A stretch of DNA of 45,919 bases, taken from assembly GCA_002071485.1 (NCBI GenBank), contig MWFF01000196.1, forward strand, positions 1 to 45,919, written 5' to 3'. Below are positions 36,079 through 43,603 of the stretch, one piece after another; position 1 is the first letter of the stretch; the number at the start of each line of letters is the position of its first letter. This stretch comes from Verrucomicrobia bacterium ADurb.Bin006 (GTDB lineage Bacteria > Verrucomicrobiota > Verrucomicrobiia > Limisphaerales > J093). A program made the position numbers and the translations under genes. The notes under the pieces were generated by a model. The model did no database searches, was not told where the DNA came from, and worked only from the letters and a program-made list of their open reading frames with translations.

Positions 36079-36443
36079 GACCGGACGGCACGTTAGCGGT
36101 CTGGACGCCGGGCGTCAACCTTGAACCCAGCCCTCGTCGCCTGCACGGTGCGACCGACAGTTGTCGCTCTTCTGTCGCCCGGTGATGGCACCGGGCCTAC
36201 AACAGGTGGAGACTCCCGCTGCAGGCCGCGTGCCCTGCCTGCGCCGCAAAGCGCAGCGGCCTGTCTGCCGTGTCGGGCACGGCACAGGCAGGCGCGGCAG
36301 GCAGGCCCCACGCGGCGCACACTCCGTTCCCACCGATAACTTACAGATGCACTGGCGCCCGAATACGCGGGCATTCGGGACAGCGCGTTTTGCTCTTTTG
36401 CATTTACGCGCCGCACGATAGGGTCGATCCCAGTCGAACTGCT
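36079..36443. other. Intergenic region holding repeat copy C
   Basis: 365 bases between tRNA-His and cysS, which are divergent. Repeat copy C fills 36148-36359. The 84 bases between it and cysS should hold the cysS promoter; a TTGCAT (36398-36403) followed by GATAGGGT (36416-36423) is the only candidate and is weak. Confidence 0.6.
36148..36359 (+). repeat. Dispersed structured repeat, copy C
   Basis: The longest copy (about 212 bases). It contains three hairpins: CCCGGTG/CACCGGG at 36178-36195, CTGCGC/GCGCAG at about 36239-36256, and a 12-pair stem at 36259-36289 (GCCTG and TGCCGTG on the left arm, loop TCGGG at 36273-36277). Ends near CGGTGCG and the complement of CCAGTGCATCTG. Confidence 0.87.
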
Positions 36444-37874
36444 ATGGCCCTGCAACTCTACAACACAATCACCCGCTCGGTGGAACCGTTTGTTCCGCTC
36501 GATCCGGAGGGACGGCGCGTCGGCCTCTATTGCTGCGGCCCGACGGTCTACGATTTCGGGCACATCGGGAACTTCCGGACCTTCGTATTCGCCGACCTGG
36601 TGCGGCGATACCTCGAGTTCAAGGGCTACGCCGTGACCGCGGTCATGAATATCACCGACGTCGAGGACAAGATCATCGCACGCATTCGGACAACCGGAAC
36701 CGCCTTGCGCGAATACACCACCCGCTACGAGACGGCGTTCTTCGAAGACGCGCGGGCGCTGAACTTGCTGCCGCCGCACCATTGTCCGCGGGCTACCGAG
36801 CACATCGACGATATCATCGCCCTCATCGCCAAGCTCGCCGAGCGGGGCTTCGCGTACCAGGCGGCGGACGGCTCGGTCTACTTCAGCATCGAGAAGTACC
36901 GGGCCGCGGGCGGACGCTACGGGCGCCTGGTGAATCTCAACTTCGACGAGATGCGGATCGGCGAGCGGGTCAAGAGCGACGAGTACGCCAAAGACGCGAT
37001 GGCCGATTTCGCCCTCTGGAAGGCTCGAACGCCCGAAGATGGCGCCGTGACATGGGCAAGTCCCTGGGGCGAGGGTCGTCCGGGATGGCACATCGAGTGC
37101 AGCGCGATGAGCATGAAGATTCTCGGACCGAGCTTCGATCTGCACCTGGGCGGCGAGGATCTGGCCTTTCCACACCACGAGGACGAGATCGCCCAGAGCG
37201 AAGGGGCGGGGGTGCAGACGGGCGGTCAGCCTTTTGTCAAACACTGGCTGCATGGCGCGCACCTGCTGGTCGAAGGCCGGAAGATGAGCAAATCCCTCGG
37301 CAATTTCTTCACGCTGCGCGATCTGCTGTCCAGAGGATTCGCCGGTCGCGAAATCCGCTACCTCCTGCTCACAGCCCACTACCGCGAGTCGTTCAACTTC
37401 ACGCTCGGCGGGCTCCAGGGGGCCCGGGCCGCTCTGGCGCGGCTCGACGAATGCCTCGCCAAGCTGCGCGAGGTCGCAGGGGCCATTCGAGCCGAACCGG
37501 ACGTCGAACTGGTGCGCGGCTTCGAAGTCGCCCTGGACGACGACCTGAACGTCTCGGCGGCGTGGGCCGCCGTCTTCGAGTGGATCCGGCAGATGAACCG
37601 GGCTGCGACGGACAATGAGTTGTCCCCGGCGCGGGCGGCTGCAGCCCTCGCGGCCTGGAGCCGACTCGACACCGTGTTGGGGATTGGCGAGCGTCCCGAC
37701 GCGGAAGCTCCGCCGGAGATTGTCGCGCTTCTCGAAGCCAGGCAGCAGGCGCGCAAGGCCAGGGAATTCCAAAGGGCCGACGCCATCCGCGGGGAGCTGA
37801 AAGCCCGCGGCTGGCTGGTCGAAGACACTCCCAAAGGCCCGCGCCTCAAACGCGACACGCGGGCTGAGGTTTAA
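36444..37874 (+). CDS. cysS: Cysteinyl-tRNA synthetase
   Basis: A 476-residue class I synthetase that charges tRNA-Cys. The HIGH motif is FGHIGNF (near residue 40) and the KMSKS loop [11 protein letters not shown] (near 275). Zinc ligands are the Cys of YCCGPTVYD, the Cys of HIECSAM and the His residues of FPHHEDE. The DALR/anticodon region is present and the length is normal. ATG 36444 begins [11 protein letters not shown], the standard N-terminus; the frame is open upstream only through repeat copy C. It is convergent with the small basic protein gene. Confidence 0.96.
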   Translation: MALQLYNTITRSVEPFVPLDPEGRRVGLYCCGPTVYDFGHIGNFRTFVFADLVRRYLEFKGYAVTAVMNITDVEDKIIARIRTTGTALREYTTRYETAFFEDARALNLLPPHHCPRATEHIDDIIALIAKLAERGFAYQAADGSVYFSIEKYRAAGGRYGRLVNLNFDEMRIGERVKSDEYAKDAMADFALWKARTPEDGAVTWASPWGEGRPGWHIECSAMSMKILGPSFDLHLGGEDLAFPHHEDEIAQSEGAGVQTGGQPFVKHWLHGAHLLVEGRKMSKSLGNFFTLRDLLSRGFAGREIRYLLLTAHYRESFNFTLGGLQGARAALARLDECLAKLREVAGAIRAEPDVELVRGFEVALDDDLNVSAAWAAVFEWIRQMNRAATDNELSPARAAAALAAWSRLDTVLGIGERPDAEAPPEIVALLEARQQARKAREFQRADAIRGELKARGWLVEDTPKGPRLKRDTRAEV

Positions 37875-37943
37875 CGGGATGCCGGCTGAGACCGACGCGG
37901 CATGTCGCCAGGAAGCCTGGAACCGTTCGGTGGTATTCGCTGA

Positions 37944-38324
37944 CTAGAGCGAAGTCCTGCCAGCGGTACGGGCCGCAACCCATCGCGCTTTGGCCAGCGC
38001 GGAGAGACGCTTGCGCCCCGCAGCAGAGAGTTTGCGCATCGGTCGGGACGCAGGCTCGGCAGGAGCCTTGGGCGCGGCTTGGACGGAGGTCGTTTTCTTT
38101 CCCTTGCGCTTCGCCCAGACCGCCTTTTGAGAGGCGGCGATCTTGGCCCGCGCTTCGGGGGACATCGTGCGTTTCTTGGCTGTCTTCTTCGAGGCGGCGG
38201 GAACCGGGGCGGGGCTGACGCCCTGGATGGACGCCAGTTCCTTTTCCAAAGCTTCGATTTTCTCGCGGATGGCAATCGCCTGCCGGAGTTGCGCCACTGA
38301 CAGACTGCTCAATGTTTGATTCAT
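37944..38324 (-). CDS. Small basic protein with repeated W/K motif
   Basis: A 126-residue protein. Residues 8-34 form a short coiled-coil-like helix; the rest is Lys/Ala/Pro-rich. Two similar 21-residue units stand at 54-74 and 99-119, sharing S-x-x-x-R-x-(K/R)-(I/L)-x-A-x-x-K-A-x-W-x-x-(R/K); the unit resembles the short NUMOD3-type DNA-binding motif. A histone-H1-like or DNA-binding role is a guess from composition. It has its own promoter (38333-38361), which places the transcript start at or within a few bases of the ATG. Confidence 0.7.
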   Translation of the reverse strand: MNQTLSSLSVAQLRQAIAIREKIEALEKELASIQGVSPAPVPAASKKTAKKRTMSPEARAKIAASQKAVWAKRKGKKTTSVQAAPKAPAEPASRPMRKLSAAGRKRLSALAKARWVAARTAGRTSL

Positions 38325-38332
38325 GACGCCAA

Positions 38333-38361
38333 CCTATATAGGATAAGAGTATTCTCGTCAA
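38333..38361 (-). promoter_or_regulatory. Sigma-70-type promoter, probably leaderless transcript
   Basis: On the minus strand, TTGACG (38356-38361) and TATAGG (38333-38338) are 17 bases apart. Only eight bases separate the -10 hexamer from the ATG at 38322-38324, so the mRNA would begin at or just before the start codon. The -35 box overlaps the stop codon of the upstream mscS gene (38358-38360). Confidence 0.6.
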
Positions 38362-39662
38362 CGGCAGATTACGGCGTCAGGAACTTCGTCCAATCCCGTT
38401 GTCTCCTGCTTGACGTAGATGGTGCGGGTGGGGAACGCGAACTCGATCTTCTCGGCATCGAAGCGTTCCTTGATGGCTAGATTCATTGCCTGGAGCCCAG
38501 CAAGGTAGTCTTTATAGACGGTCGAGTTCCACCAATGGATCACAAGCAGATTCAGCGAACTATCGGTAAACTTGTCGAAACTCAACAACACGTCCGCAGT
38601 CATCGGATGCCCGCGGTACACGTCTTCGAGAATGCTCAGGGCACGCTGCACCTTCTCGGGCGGCGTGTCGTACGTGATGCCGATGTTCATGACCGTCTTG
38701 ATGTTGGGGCGTTTGCTGATGTTCGTGATGGCGGCGTTGGCCACGGTCCGGTTGGGAATCGTGACGAGATGTCCATCGAGATTGCGCACGCGGGTGCTGC
38801 GCAATCCGATGGCTTCAACCGTGCCGTCCAGGTTGTCCAACCGCACGCGGTCGCCCAGGCGGAAGGGCTTGTCCACGAAGACTGCCACCGCGCCGAAGAG
38901 GTTCGAGAGGGTGTCCTGGGCGGCCAGGCCGACAGCCAGACCGCCGATCGAGAGCGATGCCAGCAGTCCTGTGACATTGATGCCGAGGTTCTGGGTGGTC
39001 ACCAGGACGGCCACAATGACGACGAACGTCTTGAGGCTCTTCCGGATAACGGGAAAGAGCTGCTTATCCAGCAGGACCTCCTGTGTGGCTTCCACACGCC
39101 GCTGCCATTCGCCCATCGCCAGGTCGACGATTCGGACCGCCACATAGGTCAGGGAACATGCCACCACAATCTTGAGCCCCGTCGAGAGGAAGGCGTTCGC
39201 ATAGTGCGGCCACTGGAACAGGTGCAAGCCGATGTGGAGCAATACAACGAAGACGATAACTTTCACGGGTCCTCGAGCCAATTCGATCAGCAGATCGTCG
39301 AACTTGGTCGTCGTGCGCGCGGTGACGGACTCGAGCACGCCGTGGAAAATGAGATCGACCAATTTGGCCGCGTAAAACGCCAGAATGACGTAGAGCAGCG
39401 ACGCCAGGTACTGCCAGAGGGGGTTGCCCAGGACTTTCGTTTGCAGCCAAGCCACGCGATCGAGACCGAAGGCCGACCACACGGCTTGTGTTCCGGGCGC
39501 TGAGGAGGCTGCGGCCGCCGCAGTTGTCGCATCGAGCCCGTTGGTGCCGGCTGCCTGCACAGCCAGCGCCACGACAAGCCCGGCGATTCCGATTGCCAGA
39601 GGGGCAGCGGCGCTCAGGGCGTGAAGGGAGTGCCTCGATGATTCAGTTCGGTGTGCGTTCAT
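38358..39662 (-). CDS. MscS-family mechanosensitive channel
   Basis: A 434-residue membrane protein. After a leader-like hydrophobic segment (about 17-40) there are further membrane segments, the pore helix and beta domain of MscS (GLAVGLAAQDTLSNLFGAVAV and DKPFRLGDRV near 250-290) and a C-terminal domain with IPNRTVANAAITNISKRP. It should open under membrane tension to release solutes in osmotic downshock. ATG 39662, with AGGA about 10 bases upstream, is preferred over ATG 39734. Confidence 0.88.
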   Translation of the reverse strand: MNAHRTESSRHSLHALSAAAPLAIGIAGLVVALAVQAAGTNGLDATTAAAAASSAPGTQAVWSAFGLDRVAWLQTKVLGNPLWQYLASLLYVILAFYAAKLVDLIFHGVLESVTARTTTKFDDLLIELARGPVKVIVFVVLLHIGLHLFQWPHYANAFLSTGLKIVVACSLTYVAVRIVDLAMGEWQRRVEATQEVLLDKQLFPVIRKSLKTFVVIVAVLVTTQNLGINVTGLLASLSIGGLAVGLAAQDTLSNLFGAVAVFVDKPFRLGDRVRLDNLDGTVEAIGLRSTRVRNLDGHLVTIPNRTVANAAITNISKRPNIKTVMNIGITYDTPPEKVQRALSILEDVYRGHPMTADVLLSFDKFTDSSLNLLVIHWWNSTVYKDYLAGLQAMNLAIKERFDAEKIEFAFPTRTIYVKQETTGLDEVPDAVICR

Positions 39663-39907
39663 GACTTCGTTTTCCTGTTCGATCCAGTCGGCGTGCCGCG
39701 TCCTCGCGGGAGATTTCGTGCCGGCGAATGCCATCGCTTGTGTTTACAGGCGCGTCTGTCGCCATAATGTGCGTCGGGTCCGTTGGCCTCATCCGTGCTT
39801 GGGGTCTGTGCAAAAACTAATCGGAAGTAATGTTTGCACAGACCCTTAATCCTCGATCGTGGCGTCCTCGCTCGGATCCATACCGTGCTCGGTTTCGATC
39901 CGCCGGC
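39663..39907. other. Gap with short inverted-repeat element
   Basis: 245 bases between mscS and the DUF2062 gene, both on the minus strand. It contains the 44-base palindromic element at 39802-39845 and otherwise no feature. A short open frame at 39846-40085 overlaps the DUF2062 gene in another frame and is not coding. Confidence 0.6.
39802..39845. mobile_element. 44-bp element with GGGTCTGTGCAAA ends
   Basis: Thirteen-base perfect inverted repeats (GGGTCTGTGCAAA and its complement) surround 18 bases. The right flank is TTA and the left flank TTG, so a target duplication is imperfect or absent. The ends match those of the 271-bp element at 25277-25547 exactly for nine bases on one side and thirteen on the other. 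Confidence 0.75.
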
Positions 39908-40426
39908 TCAAGCCTGCACCCGGGCAGGGCGGCGGAAGCGGCGCTGATGCTCCCGGGCGTGACGACGAAAATACGCCAGCGCGCCGGGGCGAATCTGGCG
40001 ATAGAGCAACCGCAGGATCAGGTAGGCGGTGAGCCCGGCCAGCGCACTGTTGACAATCGAACCGAGGGTGAAGGTCTGTCCCCACATCAACGCGTCCATT
40101 GTCTTTTCGTTCACATCGCCGAATTCGTCAATGATCAAGGGAGGGCGAACGAACAAACTCCCCGTGCGAATGTTCAGATAGAAAAGAAACGGCCAAACGA
40201 AGGACAGAGAAGTCGCTCCGATGACTCCGGCCACCAGATTGCCACCGAGGAAACGAACCAGGGCGATCGAGACGACCACGCCGAACCCGAACGTCGGGAA
40301 GAAGTTGACGACGAGCCCCAATGCGAATCCGCGAGCCACCCGTTCGCTCTGCCCGCGAATGCGGAAGAGGCGGATCAGGTTCAACACAAAGCAGCGCTCA
40401 ACGGTCAGCCAGAGCCGGACTAGCAT
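39908..40426 (-). CDS. DUF2062 membrane protein
   Basis: A 172-residue protein with the DUF2062 pattern: an N-terminal basic helix, then RVARGFALGLVVNFFPTFGFG, a second GATSLSFVWPFLFYLNI segment and a C-terminal hydrophobic stretch before an Arg-rich tail. About three membrane segments. The family's function is unknown; members often sit next to glycosyltransferases or lipid A genes, which is not the case here. It starts 33 bases after the glycosylase stop, so it may be the last gene of the lepA-lepB run. Confidence 0.8.
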   Translation of the reverse strand: MLVRLWLTVERCFVLNLIRLFRIRGQSERVARGFALGLVVNFFPTFGFGVVVSIALVRFLGGNLVAGVIGATSLSFVWPFLFYLNIRTGSLFVRPPLIIDEFGDVNEKTMDALMWGQTFTLGSIVNSALAGLTAYLILRLLYRQIRPGALAYFRRHAREHQRRFRRPARVQA

Positions 40427-40459
40427 CGGACCGAATAGTGTTTTGTCTCCGTGCGCCGT

Positions 40460-41173
40460 TCAAGAGCGAACGCCTCCGCCGCAATCTCGGGGAAGGGCAG
40501 GGGACCGGGGCAGGAGGGGGCGGAGCGGGCAGCGCTCACAGCGCGGCTGGCGCTTGCGGCAGTATTCCTTGCCCACCATGACAAGCTGAGCATGGTAATC
40601 CTGCCAATAATCGAGTCGGGCCGATCGCGGCGTGTGGCTGAGGGAGCGCACGCAGACGGCCTGGAGATGCGAATAGGTCGCCTCCGCGGGACACCATGCA
40701 TGCCGGAGGAAGATTCGCTTGGTGTAGGCATCGATGACGAAACTCAAATGGCCACCGGCGTATAGGAGCATGCTGTCGGCGGTCTCGGGGCCGATGCCAT
40801 GAATGCCGAGCAAACGCTCGCGGACCTGATGCGTAGGGCCGGCGAACAGGCGATCGAGCTCCCCGTCGAATTCGTTGACCAGGACCGAAAGGAATGAGCG
40901 CAGGCGCCGTGTTTTGACGTTGAAGTAGCCCGCGGGTTTCAGGAGTGCGGCGAGTTTGGAGTGGTCGAGGCGCAGGAGATGACGAGGGTCGATCGAGGCG
41001 GCGTTCTTGAGGTTGGCGATTGCGCGCTCGACGTTCATCCAACTGGTGTTTTGGGTCAGGATAGCGCCGAGGCAGACTTCGAGCGGGGAGGATGCGGGCC
41101 ACCAATGGAGGTGCCCGTGCGAGGCGCGCATCAGACGATAGGCTTGACGCAGTTCGCGAATTAAATATAACAT
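40460..41173 (-). CDS. HhH-GPD DNA glycosylase, MagIII-like
   Basis: A 237-residue protein of the endonuclease III superfamily (COG2231 type). The helix-hairpin-helix is LLGIHGIGPETAD, with the catalytic Asp in FVIDAYTKRI. The Lys that gives endonuclease III its AP-lyase activity (GxGRKTA) is Glu here, so a monofunctional glycosylase acting on alkylated bases is likely. C-x6-C-x2-C (EYC, PRC, ERC) is present, but the fourth Cys of the iron-sulfur loop is not at the usual distance, and a later Cys stands 15 residues on. It begins 17 bases after the second signal peptidase gene. Confidence 0.82.
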   Translation of the reverse strand: MLYLIRELRQAYRLMRASHGHLHWWPASSPLEVCLGAILTQNTSWMNVERAIANLKNAASIDPRHLLRLDHSKLAALLKPAGYFNVKTRRLRSFLSVLVNEFDGELDRLFAGPTHQVRERLLGIHGIGPETADSMLLYAGGHLSFVIDAYTKRIFLRHAWCPAEATYSHLQAVCVRSLSHTPRSARLDYWQDYHAQLVMVGKEYCRKRQPRCERCPLRPLLPRSPALPRDCGGGVRS

Positions 41174-41190
41174 ATATTGTGCGAATTAAA

Positions 41191-42432
41191 CTAATGCGCT
41201 GACCAGCCTGTTCGCACGCTTATTGGCCAGTACACCATCCAAAATCGACCAATCACCAGTTCCGCCCTGAAATCACCCCACCTGCGCCCATCCAAACTCG
41301 TCAATGTGTTGTCGCCCATCACCAGACAATGCCCCCGACGCACCACGAACTCCGTTCGCTCGCTCGGGAACCTCGGCGCAACCGTCCCCGGCCGGATGCG
41401 GTACCTCCGTGCCGTGGCATCGTTCATGTGGCCCGAGTATCGGCTGTCGCGCGGTGGACCCGAGAAACTGTAGATCTGGTCGAAACCCGGCGTGTCGGTA
41501 TCCAGGCGGACGCCATTGATTACGAGATGGCGATCGTTGCCGATGCGCACCCGTTCACCGCCTGTCGCTACCAATCGTTTCATGAAATACGTCCCTTCCT
41601 GCACGTTCGTGATCCCTGTCGTCCTGAAAACGATGATCTCGCCTCGGCGCGGCCTGCGGAAGTTGTAGGTCAAGCGATCGACCAGGACGCGGTCGCCTGC
41701 GGTGCAGACCAGTTTCATCAGGTCTTCCCCAGTCCGGTAGTGGCGATTGGGGTCCAGGCGGGCGTGGGCAAAGATGGCGCGGTCTTGCGGAGACGGGAAC
41801 GGATTGGGGATCTCGGGTGGAGGCGACCATATCCGATAGCGTGTGCCGCCCACGACAAAATCCTGTTTGTGACAGATTGGCACAAACCACAACCATGGGA
41901 ATGCCGGCTCGACGGGTCCGATCCAGGTCAGTTGACCGTCGGTTTTGGCGACGAAATGGAAATATCGTCTGCCATGGACCAGCCATTCGATGAGACGGCT
42001 GAGGCCTGTTGGCACGGCGACATCGGGCGAGGATTGGAGGTTTTCGACGGTGATGCCGTAGAGCGTTGGCTGCATCGACCCCGAGGGGATTGTCATGGGC
42101 TGGAGGAAGAACGTCCTGGCTGCCAGGACAACGACGCAGGCCATGACGACGAGTTCGAGAGACTCGCGATGCAATCGGCGCGACAGGCCGTCGAGCCGGA
42201 GTGTGGCTACGGACTTGAGCCGTTCGGAGCAGGCATGGATTGCGGTCAGGGATTCCGCGGTTGCGAGGGCATGCCTGAGGTCATCGAGGGCTCGCTGCAC
42301 CTCGGCGGCGTTTTCTGGGGGGAGTCGATCGTGCTGGTAGGCGTGGAGACGGCGGACGATCCGATGCTGATCGACGGCCTGGCGGACGGTGCGCGAGGTC
42401 AGCCAGTGCCAGATGCCCCGAGCGAGCTTCAC
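41191..42432 (-). CDS. lepB: Signal peptidase I (second copy)
   Basis: A 413-residue serine-lysine protease that cleaves leader peptides of exported proteins. A single membrane segment (94-110) precedes the catalytic TIPSGSMQPTL (nucleophile Ser119). A large insert of about 160 residues follows; then FMKRLVATGGERV gives the general-base Lys near 284 and MGDNTLTSLDGRRWG the third conserved box. The cytoplasmic N-terminal 90 residues are helical and charged. Translation starts at GTG 42432, which overlaps the TGA of the preceding lepB copy (GTGA), so the two are likely translationally coupled. Confidence 0.88.
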   Translation of the reverse strand: MKLARGIWHWLTSRTVRQAVDQHRIVRRLHAYQHDRLPPENAAEVQRALDDLRHALATAESLTAIHACSERLKSVATLRLDGLSRRLHRESLELVVMACVVVLAARTFFLQPMTIPSGSMQPTLYGITVENLQSSPDVAVPTGLSRLIEWLVHGRRYFHFVAKTDGQLTWIGPVEPAFPWLWFVPICHKQDFVVGGTRYRIWSPPPEIPNPFPSPQDRAIFAHARLDPNRHYRTGEDLMKLVCTAGDRVLVDRLTYNFRRPRRGEIIVFRTTGITNVQEGTYFMKRLVATGGERVRIGNDRHLVINGVRLDTDTPGFDQIYSFSGPPRDSRYSGHMNDATARRYRIRPGTVAPRFPSERTEFVVRRGHCLVMGDNTLTSLDGRRWGDFRAELVIGRFWMVYWPISVRTGWSAH

Positions 42433-43598
42433 CAGTAGATCAGACCGAACCGTTCAGTGAATGGCCAGAAGACGAAGAGCCCCTTGCCCACGACCTTGTC
42501 GCGCGGGAAGTCGCCCCAAGCCCGGCCGTCGAAGCTGTTGAGCGTATTGTCTCCAAAGGCCAGGTAATGGTTGGGTCGCACGATCACCTCCCGGTGCTCG
42601 TCGGGAAACAACGGTGCGATGCTGCGGCCCAGGACTTCCATCGCCACCTTGTCGTTCACGTGACCGGAGAACACGCTCTCGCGAGGCGGCGTGCTGAACG
42701 CGTAAACGCGCTCGAAATGGCGCATATGGCGGTCGAGTCTCTGTCCGTTAACCACCGCATGCCGGTCGTCGCCGATGCGGACTCGTTCGCCTCCCATCGC
42801 GATGAGGCGTTTGATGTAGTGGGTGTGCTGGATGAGCCCCGGAATGCCGGTCGAGGTGAACACGATCGTCTCCCCGCGTTTGGGTCTGCGAAAATTGTAG
42901 GTGAACCGGTCGACGAACAGCCGGTCGCCGCTGGAGGTCTTGAGGCGCAGGACGGTTTGTCCTTTCTCGAAGTGCCGACCCAGCTCGGCGCCGCAGAATC
43001 GGTCGAGGTTGTCCGGCGGCCAGTAGAACGTGTAGGAATCCTTGCCCACGATGAAGCGCTGGAACCTGACGAATCCGAGCATGCGCGATACGGGCTCGAT
43101 TCGGAGAGGGCCGCTGTCTTTGGCGATCCAATGATGGTAATCGATCCCCTTGAACCAGTGCAGGATGCGGACCGCGCGTGGCGGGATGACCGCTTCTGGA
43201 TTGCCTTCGGGCAGCGGGGTGATCACGTTGCCGTACAAGGTCGGCTGGGCAGATCCGGACGGAATCTTCATGGGCTGAAGGAAGAAGCAGAAGACGGTCA
43301 GGATCAGCACGCCGCTCACCAGAAACTCCTTGATGTTCTCTCGAGCGCTGGCGTTGGGATAGGGCTGGAGCCATCGCGCGGCGCATTCCTCGAGCCGGCT
43401 CGAGGCGGACCGGATGGCTTGTTTGTCTGAGGCGGCTCTCAGTTCGTCGCCGAAAGCCGCCAGCCCGGTTTCGATCTCGGCGATGGCCCTGGGCGGCAGG
43501 AGATCGCGCTGAGAATTCAGGACCATGCGGACCTGCTTGCGCAATTCGGTGGCATCCCGGAATGGGCGGGATAGGAACCAACGGAGGATGGCGTGCAT
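42429..43598 (-). CDS. lepB: Signal peptidase I (first copy), Met replaced in active-site motif
   Basis: A 389-residue signal peptidase I with the same plan as its downstream neighbour: charged helical N-terminus, one membrane segment (about 92-108), KIPSGSAQPTL with the nucleophile Ser116, a large insert, then YIKRLIAMGGERV (Lys near 262) and GDNTLNSFDGRAWG. The Met that follows the catalytic Ser in nearly all type I signal peptidases (SGSM) is Ala here. ATG 43598 lies 5 bases after the lepA stop. The two copies have diverged substantially, so they may differ in substrate preference. Confidence 0.88.
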   Translation of the reverse strand: MHAILRWFLSRPFRDATELRKQVRMVLNSQRDLLPPRAIAEIETGLAAFGDELRAASDKQAIRSASSRLEECAARWLQPYPNASARENIKEFLVSGVLILTVFCFFLQPMKIPSGSAQPTLYGNVITPLPEGNPEAVIPPRAVRILHWFKGIDYHHWIAKDSGPLRIEPVSRMLGFVRFQRFIVGKDSYTFYWPPDNLDRFCGAELGRHFEKGQTVLRLKTSSGDRLFVDRFTYNFRRPKRGETIVFTSTGIPGLIQHTHYIKRLIAMGGERVRIGDDRHAVVNGQRLDRHMRHFERVYAFSTPPRESVFSGHVNDKVAMEVLGRSIAPLFPDEHREVIVRPNHYLAFGDNTLNSFDGRAWGDFPRDKVVGKGLFVFWPFTERFGLIYW

Positions 43599-43603
43599 GG
43601 GCG

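Noticed and set aside
9808..36359. Three repeat copies as a CRISPR or attachment-site set
   Set aside because: Copies are about 10-16 kb apart, in mixed orientation, about 200 bases long, with no spacers, cas genes or integrase.
36270..36443. Upstream extension of CysS
   Set aside because: The extension is repeat copy C sequence; CysS homologues begin at the ATG at 36444.
36093..37772. Minus-strand open frame of 559 codons
   Set aside because: Antisense to cysS and running into repeat copy C; no protein-like motifs.
39846..40085. Minus-strand frame of 79 codons next to the 44-bp element
   Set aside because: It overlaps the DUF2062 gene in another frame and has no start signal or similarity.
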